Source: Lates calcarifer (taxonomy: Eukaryota > Chordata > Actinopteri > Centropomidae). Taken from it: a stretch of DNA of 64,000 nucleotides. Position numbers and translations under genes: made by a program. The stretch is taken from positions 1 through 64,000 of the forward strand of contig NW_026116709.1 in the NCBI RefSeq assembly GCF_001640805.2, in the 5' to 3' direction. The notes under the pieces are model-generated. The model did not search any database and was not told the origin of the DNA. It saw only the letters and a list, made by a program, of their open reading frames with translations. Below are positions 1 through 10,900 of this stretch, one piece after another. Numbering within the stretch: position 1 is the first letter of the stretch; every line of letters begins with the position of its first letter.

Positions 1-1159
1 GGTGAAGGTAAGCTTTACTGAAGTGAAGATTTCTGACTCGGAGTGTGAGAAAAATACTTGGACAAAATATTTAAATATTTGAGTTGGATGAAACCTACAG
101 AAGCAAACAAACAAACTGTATTTGAAAAATTTATTTTCTCTTTTACGGTAAAATATTAATAAAAGGATTAGCAGTTTATTACCGTTATTTACACTTAACA
201 AGATGTATATTTACAGATTTTTACTGTGAACTCTATGTAATACATACTATTATACATTATTGATTAATTAACTGCTAGCAAAAGAGGCTACAGAGATATT
301 TTTTCTAATCTTGTGATTTAATAAATTACTCCTTGGCAGTTCTGCTATAAAACACCATGTTTTAATATATCTGAATAAACATTGTCTTTGAAATTCAAAC
401 TTCAACTTTTAAGACAAATAACACAGCTGGCTGTGGACGGCTGGTCCAGTCTTGGAGCCTCTCTCTGGATTTATCCCATTGAACCACCTGAAAAACAAGA
501 GTTGGTGTGAAAAAAGTTTATTAATTGAGATCATAATAATATAAATCTTATACTGCAAATATTTCTTCCTATCAACAACATTGTTCTTTACTACCTTAGT
601 AAGTGATGTTACATTTTATAATCTTTTTGAGAAATTACACATTGTCAGTCAGTTTCATATATAAATTCAATGATAAGTTCCTTCACAATGAGGAGTGATT
701 ATTTCGCCTTGATTAGTGTCAGAAAAAGCTGCTGTGAGCATAGTACCAGCTGAAGGATGTAAACATCTAACCTTTGAATAAATTCTGGTGAACATGCAGT
801 GTCATCTTGGTAGTGAAGACTGAAGGTGCAGTAAGTAGAAAAGACAGATGTTGGCTCCTCCACACTCCTCCATAGCTAGCTCAAGTCCACAGCTAGCTCA
901 GTCTGTTTCTTTAAATTGGAAATAAAACTGTGTCAGTTAATCACACTTGGCACTACAAGTCATGGGCATGTTAGGTGTATTGTAGGGTACAGATTTAATC
1001 TAGGCTCCATGACACACTCCTTGTGACACTCCTGTTAAGATGATTTTGAATCTTAACATTTTTGTAAGTTCTCAGGGAGTCAGGGATGCCTAAGTACATA
1101 AGTAAGTAGTAAGAACATCTAAGTACTAAGTTAGGAGTGTTTTACATAAACCGCTTAAG
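1..1159. other. Intergenic sequence, no gene seen
   Basis: This stretch is AT-rich and broken by stops in every frame. No protein family, structured RNA or terminal inverted repeat was recognised. It ends at the target duplication of the hAT element. Confidence 0.6.
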
Positions 1160-1167
1160 TGCTAGGC

Positions 1168-3207
1168 CAGGGGTCGGCAACCCGTGGCTCCGGAGCCACA
1201 TGTGACTCTTTCATCTCTCTGATGCGGCTGCCTGTGGCTTTTTGAAAATAATTAATGAGTATTTAATTAAAATGTATTTTATTTTAGTTCGTTCATTTTT
1301 AAAATGTAATTCTAAAATTTGTTATTATTATTGATTATGGTGATCTTGTAACATCTAAATAAAACGTGTTAAAAATTTTGTCGCTCTTAATATGCGTCAC
1401 AACTGCCAATGTGCGACACCCGCCAGTGCACAATTTCTTGAACATTTTGAACCCCAGGTAGGCCAACTATGGAGAATTCCAAGAAAAGAAAAGTGTCTGA
1501 AGAAAACAGAACGTTCAATGCTACGTGGGGAGATTCATTTGCTTTCACTGCTAACGAGACTGGTTTATCCAGTATGCTTAATATGTAATGAGAAACTATT
1601 GAACAAATAGCGCTGTTCAGAAGTCGCTGGACAGAAAGCTACTGACTTTTCACTGCATCCTGCACCAAGAGACACTGTGTGCTCAAACATTTCCTCTGGA
1701 ATGCACAGAAGTAATGAATGTTGTCGTTCAGACTGTCAATAAAATAATGGCAAAAGGTTTAAATCACCGTCAGTTCCGTTCTTTACTGGATGAGCTGGAA
1801 AGCACATATTCTGATCTCCTGCTGCACAACAAAGTCCGGTGGCTGTCTAGAGGGGAGGTGTTGAAACGCTTTACCGCGTGTCTGGAAGAAGTGAAAACTT
1901 TCCAGGGCAGCAAAGGGCTCACATTTCCTGAGCTGGAACAGCCAGAGTGGCCGGAAAAGCTACACTTCATGGTAGACATGATAGCGCACCTGAACACGCT
2001 GAACACGACTCTTCAGGGGTAAGGACGCACAGCCCTGCACATGTTGGAGGAGGTTTTGGCATTCGAGCGCAAGTTGGCAGTGCTTGCCAGAGATTTACAG
2101 AAAGATACACTGTCACACTTCCCCAATTTGAGAGAGTTCAAAGAAGCTCACATGATAAATTTACATTCTGCAATCATCGCAATGCAAACATCGTTTGGGA
2201 AACGATTCTGTGAGTTCAGAGAGGAAAAAACCACATTATCCTTCCCTGTCACTCCCCTAAGCCTCGATCCATCCCCGCTGAATACGACTGCATTGGCAGG
2301 TGCGAGTCAACCTGATCTTGAGATGGAACTGGCCGACATAGCCGACAAAGACATATGGGTGTCCAAGTTTAAACGCCTGACAGCAGACCTTGAAGATGTT
2401 GCCCATCAGAAGGCCGTTCTTGCTCAGAATCACAAATGGCGTTATATTGACAAACCGGATAAACTTGTGTTCGAAACTTGGAATGCTATCCCCGACATTT
2501 ATGTGAACATGAAAAAGTATGCACTTGGAGTCCTGTCGATCTTTGGATCCACATATGTATGTGTTCTCTAACAACTGAACTTTATTAAAAGCAAACATCG
2601 CGCACACCTCACAGATGACAGCTTAGGACCCTGTGTAAAGATGAAGGTGACGGCATACAGCCCTGATGTGCAGACGCTGTGCGCTGAGGTTCAGGAGCAG
2701 AAATCACATTAACCAAGTATGATAGATATTTTAATTACCTATTATTTTGCATATATTCATATTTTTTCATTGTTCAGTTCACTTTTATTATTCAGGTTGA
2801 CAGCTGACTGCACACGCCAGTAAAAGGATGACAGCACACAGAGAGAGGACGGCATTTTTTGTTTCCTACTGGTAGATAATTTAGGTTCGGCCTTTTTTTC
2901 ATAAATACAAGAAGGACTCAATAGACATTGAGTATTTTACTTGAAAGTAACCTTCAACCCAACGTCTTTTTTTCGGATTTCAAATGTTTTTGTTGCATGC
3001 AGAACTGTAATTTCATTTTCTCTGCAGTCGTTCATTGATTTCATAAATGCAACACATTATAATTTGTTTATACATAGCATAAAGGCAAAAAAAAGTGCAG
3101 TGTTATTTCATTTTAAATGTCTAAAGGGTTTTGTGGCTCCCAGTGTTTTCTTCACTGTGGGAAACGGGTCCAAATGGCTCTTTGAGTGGTAAAGGTTGCT
3201 GACCCTG
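1168..3207 (+). mobile_element. hAT-superfamily DNA transposon, degraded copy
   Basis: The element starts CAGGGGTCGGCAACC and ends GGTTGCTGACCCTG, which are imperfect terminal inverted repeats. It is flanked on both sides by the identical 8-bp sequence TGCTAGGC (1160-1167 and 3208-3215), the target-duplication length of hAT elements. The inside carries a broken transposase of the GTF2IRD2/ZBED-like type in the same orientation. The copy is about 2.04 kb, shorter than an autonomous hAT, because the middle of the coding region is missing. Confidence 0.9.
1469..2712 (+). pseudogene. Broken hAT transposase (GTF2IRD2/ZBED-like)
   Basis: Reading frames fall into three blocks. A start block at about 1469-1610 contains KRKVSEENRTF and then, in a shifted frame, VCLICNEKL, which resembles the N-terminal zinc-finger end of these proteins. 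A second block at 1640-2022 contains FHCILHQE and MNVVVQTVNKIM. A third at 2041-2712 ends with the C-terminal dimerisation region (LGVLSIFGSTY, later MKVTAYSPDVQTLC) and a stop at 2710-2712. Blocks are separated by frameshifts. The catalytic middle between block one and block two, expected to be a few hundred residues from the family, is deleted, so the copy cannot encode an active enzyme. Confidence 0.85.
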
Positions 3208-3215
3208 TGCTAGGC

Positions 3216-4289
3216 TGATGTTCCCAGATGTGACAAGGAAACATGCTGAAAATGTATAAAGTGAAAACAACTAAGGCATCAGAGAAAACTCTGAACAGAA
3301 CATGTGAACAGAGGTGGTTCTACCAGAGCAGCTTTACCAGCTCCCTCCAGCTCTAACTGCTATTAGCATTCTGTGCTACACTAAATAACATCAGACCACA
3401 GGCCAGCTACAGCTGAACAGCAGCTGTATTATATTAACAATCCTTTCTGAATATTCATATCCATCTGACATAGTTCAGTTTTCCAAGCACAAGGACCCTT
3501 CAAGTGAAATTAACCTTTTTAACTATAGGTTTTGGTAGTTTTGTAGTTTAGCTGGCTAACTAAAACTAACAGGCTCTCTGTCAGTTCAGGCGCCACATTC
3601 ACAGTAAATAACTGTTTTATGTTTACATAAAATGAGCCATGTTGTTTCTAGACATGTGCTTGACAAATGTTAATGTAACAAAGTAATGTGAAGATGAGAA
3701 GATGAAACTCGCTCTGTACTGTGGAGGATCAGGATCAGAGGTCCAGCTCCTGTTTGCGGTGACAAACTGCCGCTGAAACAGGTGTTGAAAAAGTCCCTGC
3801 AATATTGAAATTAACATTTCAATGCTACATTGCATTTGACCTCCATTATTTATTTATTCATTCATTCAGTGTGTGCTTTATTATATGATTTTTTTTTTCT
3901 GAGATAAGAGGTGATTTAGAGCAGTTGATGACAGGCCTGTACATTTCCATCCCCCTCCGCCCATTTCATTGAAAAGAAAAACTAATAAAATATGTGATAA
4001 CAGTTATACTTGTAGAAAGAGAGGACTGCTCACTGTAGCCTACTAGCCTAATATCCTTTATCCTAATATCCTGCTAGCATTTCTTTCTGCTAAAAAAAAA
4101 TGAAGGGAACACTTAATCATCAGTATAACACCAAGTAACATCAAACAGATGCAATGGAGAAGCAAAAGCAAAACAACCCCCCAGAAGGGAATGGTTTTAC
4201 ATGTGGTGGCCACAAACAGTTGCTCTCTCCTTATCCTTCCTGACTGATTCTTCTCTAGTTTTGTGTTCTGTTAGTGTCCTCGTCACTAC
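3216..4289. other. Intergenic sequence, no gene seen
   Basis: No convincing open frame, RNA gene or complete repeat was recognised between the hAT element and the first Tc1-like fragment. Short open frames here show no family resemblance. Confidence 0.5.
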
Positions 4290-4295
4290 TGGCAG

Positions 4296-4620
4296 CATGA
4301 GGTGGTACCTGCAGCCCAATCAGATTGCACAGGTAGTCCAGCTCCTTCAGGATGGCACATCCATATGAGCAGTTGCAAGACAGTTCGCTGTGTCTCCCAG
4401 CTCAGTCTCAAGAGCATGGAGGAGATACCAGGAGAATGGCCATTACACAAGGAGAGCTGGTATCTGCAGTATCTGCTCTTTTATGCAAGGAAGAGCAGGA
4501 GGACCAGAACCACCAGAATCCTAAATGCCCTACAGCAGGCATTATGTATCTTATGCATCTGATGCCACCAAGTACCACCACAGATTGTCCAGGAGCTAAC
4601 CGATACCCTGACCCAGATCT
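4296..4620 (+). pseudogene. Tc1-like transposase N-terminal fragment
   Basis: Around 4311-4440 the + strand reads, with frameshifts, as the helix-turn-helix start of a Tc1-like transposase (pieces such as QIAQVVQLLQDGTS, then a region like FAVSPSTVSRAWRRYQ). A basic stretch follows (ARKSRRTRTTRILNALQQA at about 4479-4540). The DDE catalytic half is absent and several frames are needed, so this is a fossil. It belongs to a different Tc1 subfamily from the fragment at 5062-5600. Confidence 0.65.
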
Positions 4621-5061
4621 AAATTGTTGACTTTCCCTTTGCACTTTTAAGAGTAGGCTTAAAACTTTCCACTTTGATAACGAGGAGTCCTCTGTGTCCT
4701 GGCCTGTAAATTACTGTAGAAGGTTAAGAAATGTGTTAGGAATGTTAAGTTGTGCCTGGTTTGTTTAGTAAGACATTCATGTTCCTTTTATGTAGAATAG
4801 CATGGCTATTATTCTGTTTAGTTTATTTAGAGCATTCTGCCCAGTGATAGAAATGTGTTGTATGATTAATCACCCTCAAGGTATTTCTCAAGCAGTAGCA
4901 TAAAGTGTACATGCAAGTCTGCTGAGTTCTAATAAAGAGCACCCTTTGTTCAATACTTTAACTCTGCTGCCTTTTTGCCTGCTTTAATCCAAGCTCGCCA
5001 CAATATACATATATATGTATATATATAATATGTATATATTTTATTATTTTATACATATATA

Positions 5062-5600
5062 GACCTGAGAGGCCTACAAGCCACAGTATCTCGCACCCAC
5101 TGTGAAATTTGGTGAATCAGTGATGATCTGGGGGAGCTTCAGTAAGGCTGGAATCGGGCCGATTCATCTTTGTGAAGGACACATGAATCAAGCCACATAC
5201 AAGGTTATCCTGGAAGAAAACTTGCTTCCTTCTGCTCTGACAATGTTCCTCAACTCTGAGGATTGTTTTTTCCAGCAGGACAATGCTCCATGCCACACAG
5301 CTAGGTCAATCAAGATGTGGATGAAGGACCACCAGATCAAGACCCTGTCATGGCCAGCCCAATCTCCAGACCTGAACCCCACTGAAAACCTCTGGAATGT
5401 GATCAAGAGGAAGAAGGATGGTCAAAAGCCATCAAACAAAGCTGCGATCTTTTGTGCCAGGAGTGGCATAAAGTCACCCAACTGTAATGTGAAAGACTGA
5501 TGGAAAGCATGCCAAGATGCATGAAAGTTGTGATTGAAAATCAGGGTTAGTCCACCAAGTATTGATTTCTGAACTCTTCCTAAGTAAAAATCATTAGTGT
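5062..5600 (+). pseudogene. Tc1/mariner transposase C-terminal half
   Basis: The frame at 5102-5500 encodes a Tc1 catalytic core with VMIWGSFSKAGIGPI, the second catalytic aspartate in FQQDNAPCHTA, and the third-acid region SPDLNPTENLWNVIK. After about 5440 the family C-terminus continues in another frame (QEWHKVTQ, then MPRCMKVVIENQG), which shows a frameshift plus in-frame stops. The N-terminal DNA-binding half is missing: upstream lies an AT-rich simple repeat at about 5002-5061. Confidence 0.88.
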
Positions 5601-5780
5601 TATGTTGTTTAAAAATGAATATGAACTTGTTTTCTTTGCATTATTTGAGGTCTGAAAACACTCTTGTTATTTGGACCATTTGTCATGTTGTGTAAATAAA
5701 TGCTCTAAATGACAATATTTATATTTGGAATTTGGGAGAAATGTTGGCAGTAGTTACCTATAAAGAGTAAAATCAGAGAA

Positions 5781-5826
5781 ACTGATAATTTTGCAGTGGT
5801 CTCTTAATTTTCCCAGAGCTGTATAT
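5781..5826 (+). repeat. 3' terminal inverted repeat of the Tc1 element
   Basis: The sequence TTTTGCAGTGGTCTCTTAA followed by TTTTCCCAGAGCTGTATA resembles the end of a fish Tc1-like element, and lies about 180 bp beyond the transposase remnant at 5062-5600. No matching 5' end was found, so the copy is truncated on its left side. Confidence 0.6.
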
Positions 5827-5829
5827 ATA

Positions 5830-6349
5830 ACACGGATCCAACGTCTGCGTGTGTATGAAATTCAGGCTATTTTCAGCTTTCCACTTGTCTCCACGGGTAT
5901 AGCTGTTAGCGGCCACGGTCAGTGGAGGGTAACCTTTCCCAGTCTGGGTGATGTCTGGGTCTGGACCCTCCTCTCTCTGACCGTTGTCAGTCATTGTCAC
6001 CAGCTCCCTCCCTCCCCCACGGATCAGTAACAGGAGGAGAGAGGAGGCGGGCTCCAACGCACATCCTCTAACATACACACAAGCAGCCTGCCGCTCAGCA
6101 CAGAGATCCGCGGGGCAGTAACGGGGGATATACCACAGTATGTTCGGATGAGGATAGTCCGTGTTCCACACGGAGCTCCATGGTCGTGATGTAGGCTGTG
6201 TGCTCGGTGTGGGCACTGACAGGCTGCTGGACCCTCGAGAGCCCTTTGCTCCTTGCTTTTTGCAAAACAGAACGGTCTCGGGAAGCTCCAGCAACACAAG
6301 GTCCAATGTTTTTTGCCCCTGAAACTGCACTAGACCCCAGAGCCAGGGC
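5830..6349 (+). promoter_or_regulatory. Probable promoter / 5' UTR of the PMEPA1/LDLRAD4-like gene
   Basis: This stretch just upstream of the first coding exon is noticeably richer in G+C and in CpG than the surrounding sequence, as often seen at vertebrate gene starts. It must contain the 5' UTR joined to the ATG at 6350. No TATA box or exact start site can be assigned. An upstream ATG at 6306 is in another frame and would overlap the main start. Confidence 0.4.
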
Positions 6350-6359
6350 ATGGATATAT
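6350..6359 (+). CDS. ldlrad4-like: PMEPA1/LDLRAD4-like coding exon 1
   Basis: Ten coding bases (Met-Asp-Ile plus one base) end at a consensus GTAAGT donor at 6360. The start was chosen because it joins in frame to exon 2 and reproduces the short family N-terminus. Confidence 0.75.
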
Positions 6360-7873
6360 GTAAGTCATCCTGTTTTTTTACCCAGACGAATCCTAACGGT
6401 TAAACGCATTTCCGGGCGAGGTTAAACGCCCCTGTGTAGGATAACGGGTGTAAATGGCTGTAGCTTCTGTTGAAGAGCGTATGACTGCGCGAGTTTGTCA
6501 CAATATATATTGTGGTGGATTTGTAAGCTGATAACAGTGTCGTCAGATGGGTAAAATTAAAGTGTGTACTGGCTGTGAGGGATGAACAGTAGCTTAGTAA
6601 TAGCCACAGTATTGCTAATGAGATGGCTCAGAGACAGACGGTGTATTGCGGCAGGTTCTTGGTCCTGCTTGGCCTGTCTGTCTGTGTGGACAGGCCGGCT
6701 GGTGAGGCGTCCACCCTCCCCCACATCATCTACTTCCCCCAACAGACTGCTGTCTGACTGCCCAAGCCCTGCAACACAAAGCTAGTCATGGAAAGCGGTG
6801 GGGCGTCACTGGTGACAAATAGTCAAATAGACTGTGATATTGAAGGCTCCAGGAGATCTGAAAATGTAGTTATTACAAATGTATATGTTTAGACACGATT
6901 TACTGACTAAGAGATGCAAAGTTACAAAGTTAGTCTAAAATAGCACAAGTTTATCCTGACTTTTCTCTTCTTGGTCCAGACAGGATGTTAGGGGCATTCC
7001 AATCATATTTAAATGACCAAGAAGGCCAGAGGTCAGGCTAAAGCTGCATGTTAGTGCATTTGTGAATTTCTTCGTTGTGGGACTAATAAAGGGTTATCTT
7101 GAAGTATGGACAGAAAAGCACAGTTAAATCAAGTGAATGCTGTACAGGAGGCAGAGGGTATAGCTGATAGTCAAACAGCAGTATAGACTGTTACATTGGA
7201 ATACAGTTCCTGCAACGACACTTCAACTTGCTGTCTGTCAGAATGCACGCAACATATGCAACCATCATAGCTGCCAAGCTTTAATTGACTGACATTTGGT
7301 CACTTATGGGTTGACAGCAGCATTTCCATTTGGATTCAGTGATGCCAAACCATGTATGAGGTAAGCGTGAATCATTAAACAGTAGTTTGACAAAAACATC
7401 TCAAAATTGAGAAAAGTGGGTAACATCTTCCTAGACACACCATTCATTCCAAATACCATACAGTGAAAATGAGTTTTCAGGATTCCATAAAAACAATACA
7501 GGCTCAGTACAGTTCCCACAGGTCTGTAGGGGCAGGACTCTTGTGCTTTCCTTTTCTGGCATGTCTGGTTTATATATGTTTTCAGTTTGGTGAGTGAAAG
7601 TGTAGACTGCTGATTATTTTAGGAGTTCCAGTGGGTGGTGTCTGTATATTAACAGAATGTGATTTTTGAGAGCTGCCATAGCTGTAGAAAACAAAGGATC
7701 AAAATGCTGTGGCTACTGATCTATCATGAATACGCTCACCTTCACTTACTGACTTACTGCTTTGTCTTGATGTTATGATCATAGAAGGAGAGCATAGGCA
7801 GCTTAAATTATAGGGGTGAGTGATAGGTTAGTGAAAGGGGTGTAGTGAAAGGCTGATGAGATGACTAAATGAT

Positions 7874-7948
<75 letters not shown>

Positions 7949-10900
7949 CACACAAATGCACCAGGTTTATTAGTAATGCACCAGACTCCTCATTGCAGCT
8001 GGCGGCTGTCCCAGCTTGCTCCTCCCCAGGGTCAAGGGTGAAAGGTGAAGGCCTGTCAGTCACTGGTAATGTCTGAGCCTTTGTCTCCTCTCCTCTGCTT
8101 CTCTTTGTTCACACACTGGCTATCAATTGTGCACATATTTTTCAGTTTTCTATGTTTTAGAGCCAGAAATAGAACATGAAATAGAGATAATTTAAGCGGA
8201 CTTGCAACTTTTATTAAGGAATATTGACAATCAATATAAATGCAAAAAAAAAACAAAAAAAAACAGCTATTCATTAATCTGAGACTTTTCAGGACCATAT
8301 TTACTAAATATTTGTCATGGCACTATGCTTGTTAGCAATAAAAAAAATAAATAAAACTAACCCTTGAGGATATTTCTATTTCTGGGTGACATTACTATTG
8401 GGCTATTGGGAAATTAAGGAATAGAATCAGATTTTACAAGTCTATATTAATACAAGACTTGCACTCCATATGTATGTCGAAAAAGTTAATGTTTGCTGTA
8501 TTCATTACCTTAGTCAAATTATTTATTTTTCCTGTTATTTATTTTTTGCTGTCCACACTGGTCATAAAGAGATAATGCTACTGAGTCAACAGTCCTCGTT
8601 CTGTGCAGTGAGATTTAACCACTAGGTGGTGTTTAGTGTTTAGTGAGATGGACTTTGCAGTCTTCAGAGTGACCTGTCCTATGTCAAGAGATGGTACATA
8701 TTATGATAGCTATATTCTGCTGTTAATGCATGAGTGTGTATGAGAGAGTGTAGTGACACCTACTCTACCACATTGTGGGCAAATTGAAAACACAGTCCTG
8801 GTCAAAATCATTGGCAACTGTGAAATTTAAGCAGATAATTTAGAGTCGCTTGAGTGATAAATGCAAATGAACCAATTTTCTATAATGTCCAATGTAAAAT
8901 GTCCAAAGTTGTTGGACAACAACAAAAACTGCTTTCATGTTGTAAAATAAAATAAAGTGTCTTATGCACACTGAACACCTTTTCTGAATTGTGTACTCGA
9001 AATTCAGTGGTGCCAATAATCTTGACCAGGACTGTGGGTAAGAAAAACACACAGCAAATCTGTGACTGCTGTTGTTTGGGCACTGATATAGAACATGTCA
9101 TTTGCTATAAAGCACAAGCAATACTGAAATTTTTATACTGTTACTGATATTTGAATATAATGATATTTCAACTATTATGTTTTAACACATTTTTGTAGAG
9201 ATCCCTTAAATGTTGTTATTACAGCTGCTTATTCATGCAGTTATCCAATCAGCCAATTAAGTTGGCAGTAGTACAGTACAATGCATAAAATCATGCAGAA
9301 AGGTAAAATATTATGTAAAAGTATTCTCATATTAGCTTTGTTTTGCCCTTCAGAATGCATTTTTGCACAAAACAAGAAGTATGGCTTTCACGCCAGTCTT
9401 GAGAAAATATGAACCCATCCTTTTCCCCATCCTTATTGTCAAGTTTTATTTACAAAGCCTGAACTCAACAATCACAAATGTGCATCAATGGGCTTTACAG
9501 TCTGTTACATATACACCAGTGCCCTGCACTCTTAAAACATATGTGTTAATATCATATATAAGGACCACACATTTTGTGTTACTTTCAACAACTGTTGTGT
9601 TGAGGGTTTTAACACAAGATTTGTGTTCGATGTTCAAACACAGTGATTGTGTCAAATGTAACACAAAGTGTGTGGTCCTATAGACACATTATTGTGTTTT
9701 AAAATTTGTTATTCTTTTCCTAAGGATTTGAATTGAAATATGCACCTGACATCCAACTGTGGAGAAGAGATGAACATTTATTGTACAGTTTAATTTAACA
9801 ATTGTGGTCATGAACAGCCCTTCTTCTCCAAGTAAAACAGCAATCCTGCTGCTTCTTGAAATGATCACTCCTGGGCAGCTCCTTGGGTGTAGGATATAAG
9901 GTTGGTGGGCCTTCACTGATGGATTCTCAACCACAGATGCGATCCTTACTCCAGACTGTAACACAAAAAGTGAAATGCTACATCAGGAAACCAGCATGGG
10001 GAGAAAACTATGACAAAATTATGAGGTTCACTTAAGAGATGCAACCAAAAAGTCATAAGACACAAACCAACTTATGGGTGCAAAGTCCACATGGTAGTAA
10101 ATGGCCCCTCGTCCTAATGCAGTTGTCAGAAGCAGGTGATGAGTGCTTGGAAACGAAGCGTGCCTACAACAGAAACATTTAAAGAAAAAAATGGTTAAAC
10201 AAGGCTTACAGTTAAGGGACTGGAGCTTTGCTTATCCTCCTAAAGTTCTAGAAAACTCTAACAAGCTCTCTTTATCCTGGTTCACTGTATCCACCTCAGC
10301 CTCTCTGCTCAGCTGACCACTGGTTATGGAGCATGAACAGAGTTCTCTGACCCGAACAGGGAGCATATTTCCAAGTTGCACTGGTGCTTCTAGTTATATA
10401 ATTTGGTAATGTCGCAGTCTGCAGCCCTAGCTGGCTTAGCTGTCTAGCTCTACAGTCTGCCGGTGCAGCTTGCAAATGTGATCGGATGTCTCTCGTGTTA
10501 AGGACAGAGGGAGCATTCACAGCCAATCAAGCCATAGCCATTCAGCCAAACTGGTTCGGACCGTTCACTCAGGGCTAATCAGTGTGTCAGTATGAGAGGC
10601 AGCATCTTACTAATGTTAGTCGGTCATTATTTCTTTACTGTGGCAGTAAACACAACACATCGGCCAGCTGGTGACAAACTGTGCTATATTCAGAGCTTTA
10701 CAAGATATTGTGCTAACATGGATCACCCAGCTCCCCTCTTCCAGGATCACTGTTTGAGCTGATTGGTTGAACCGTGTTAGCATATAGGTATATAACCTTT
10801 TCCCACAGGACGGGTACATGCAGGTCTGTAACTTTGTGCCAGAAAATCTAAAGGTGGAATAGTGATCAGCTGTGACAAATATTAACTGTGTGATGGAAGA

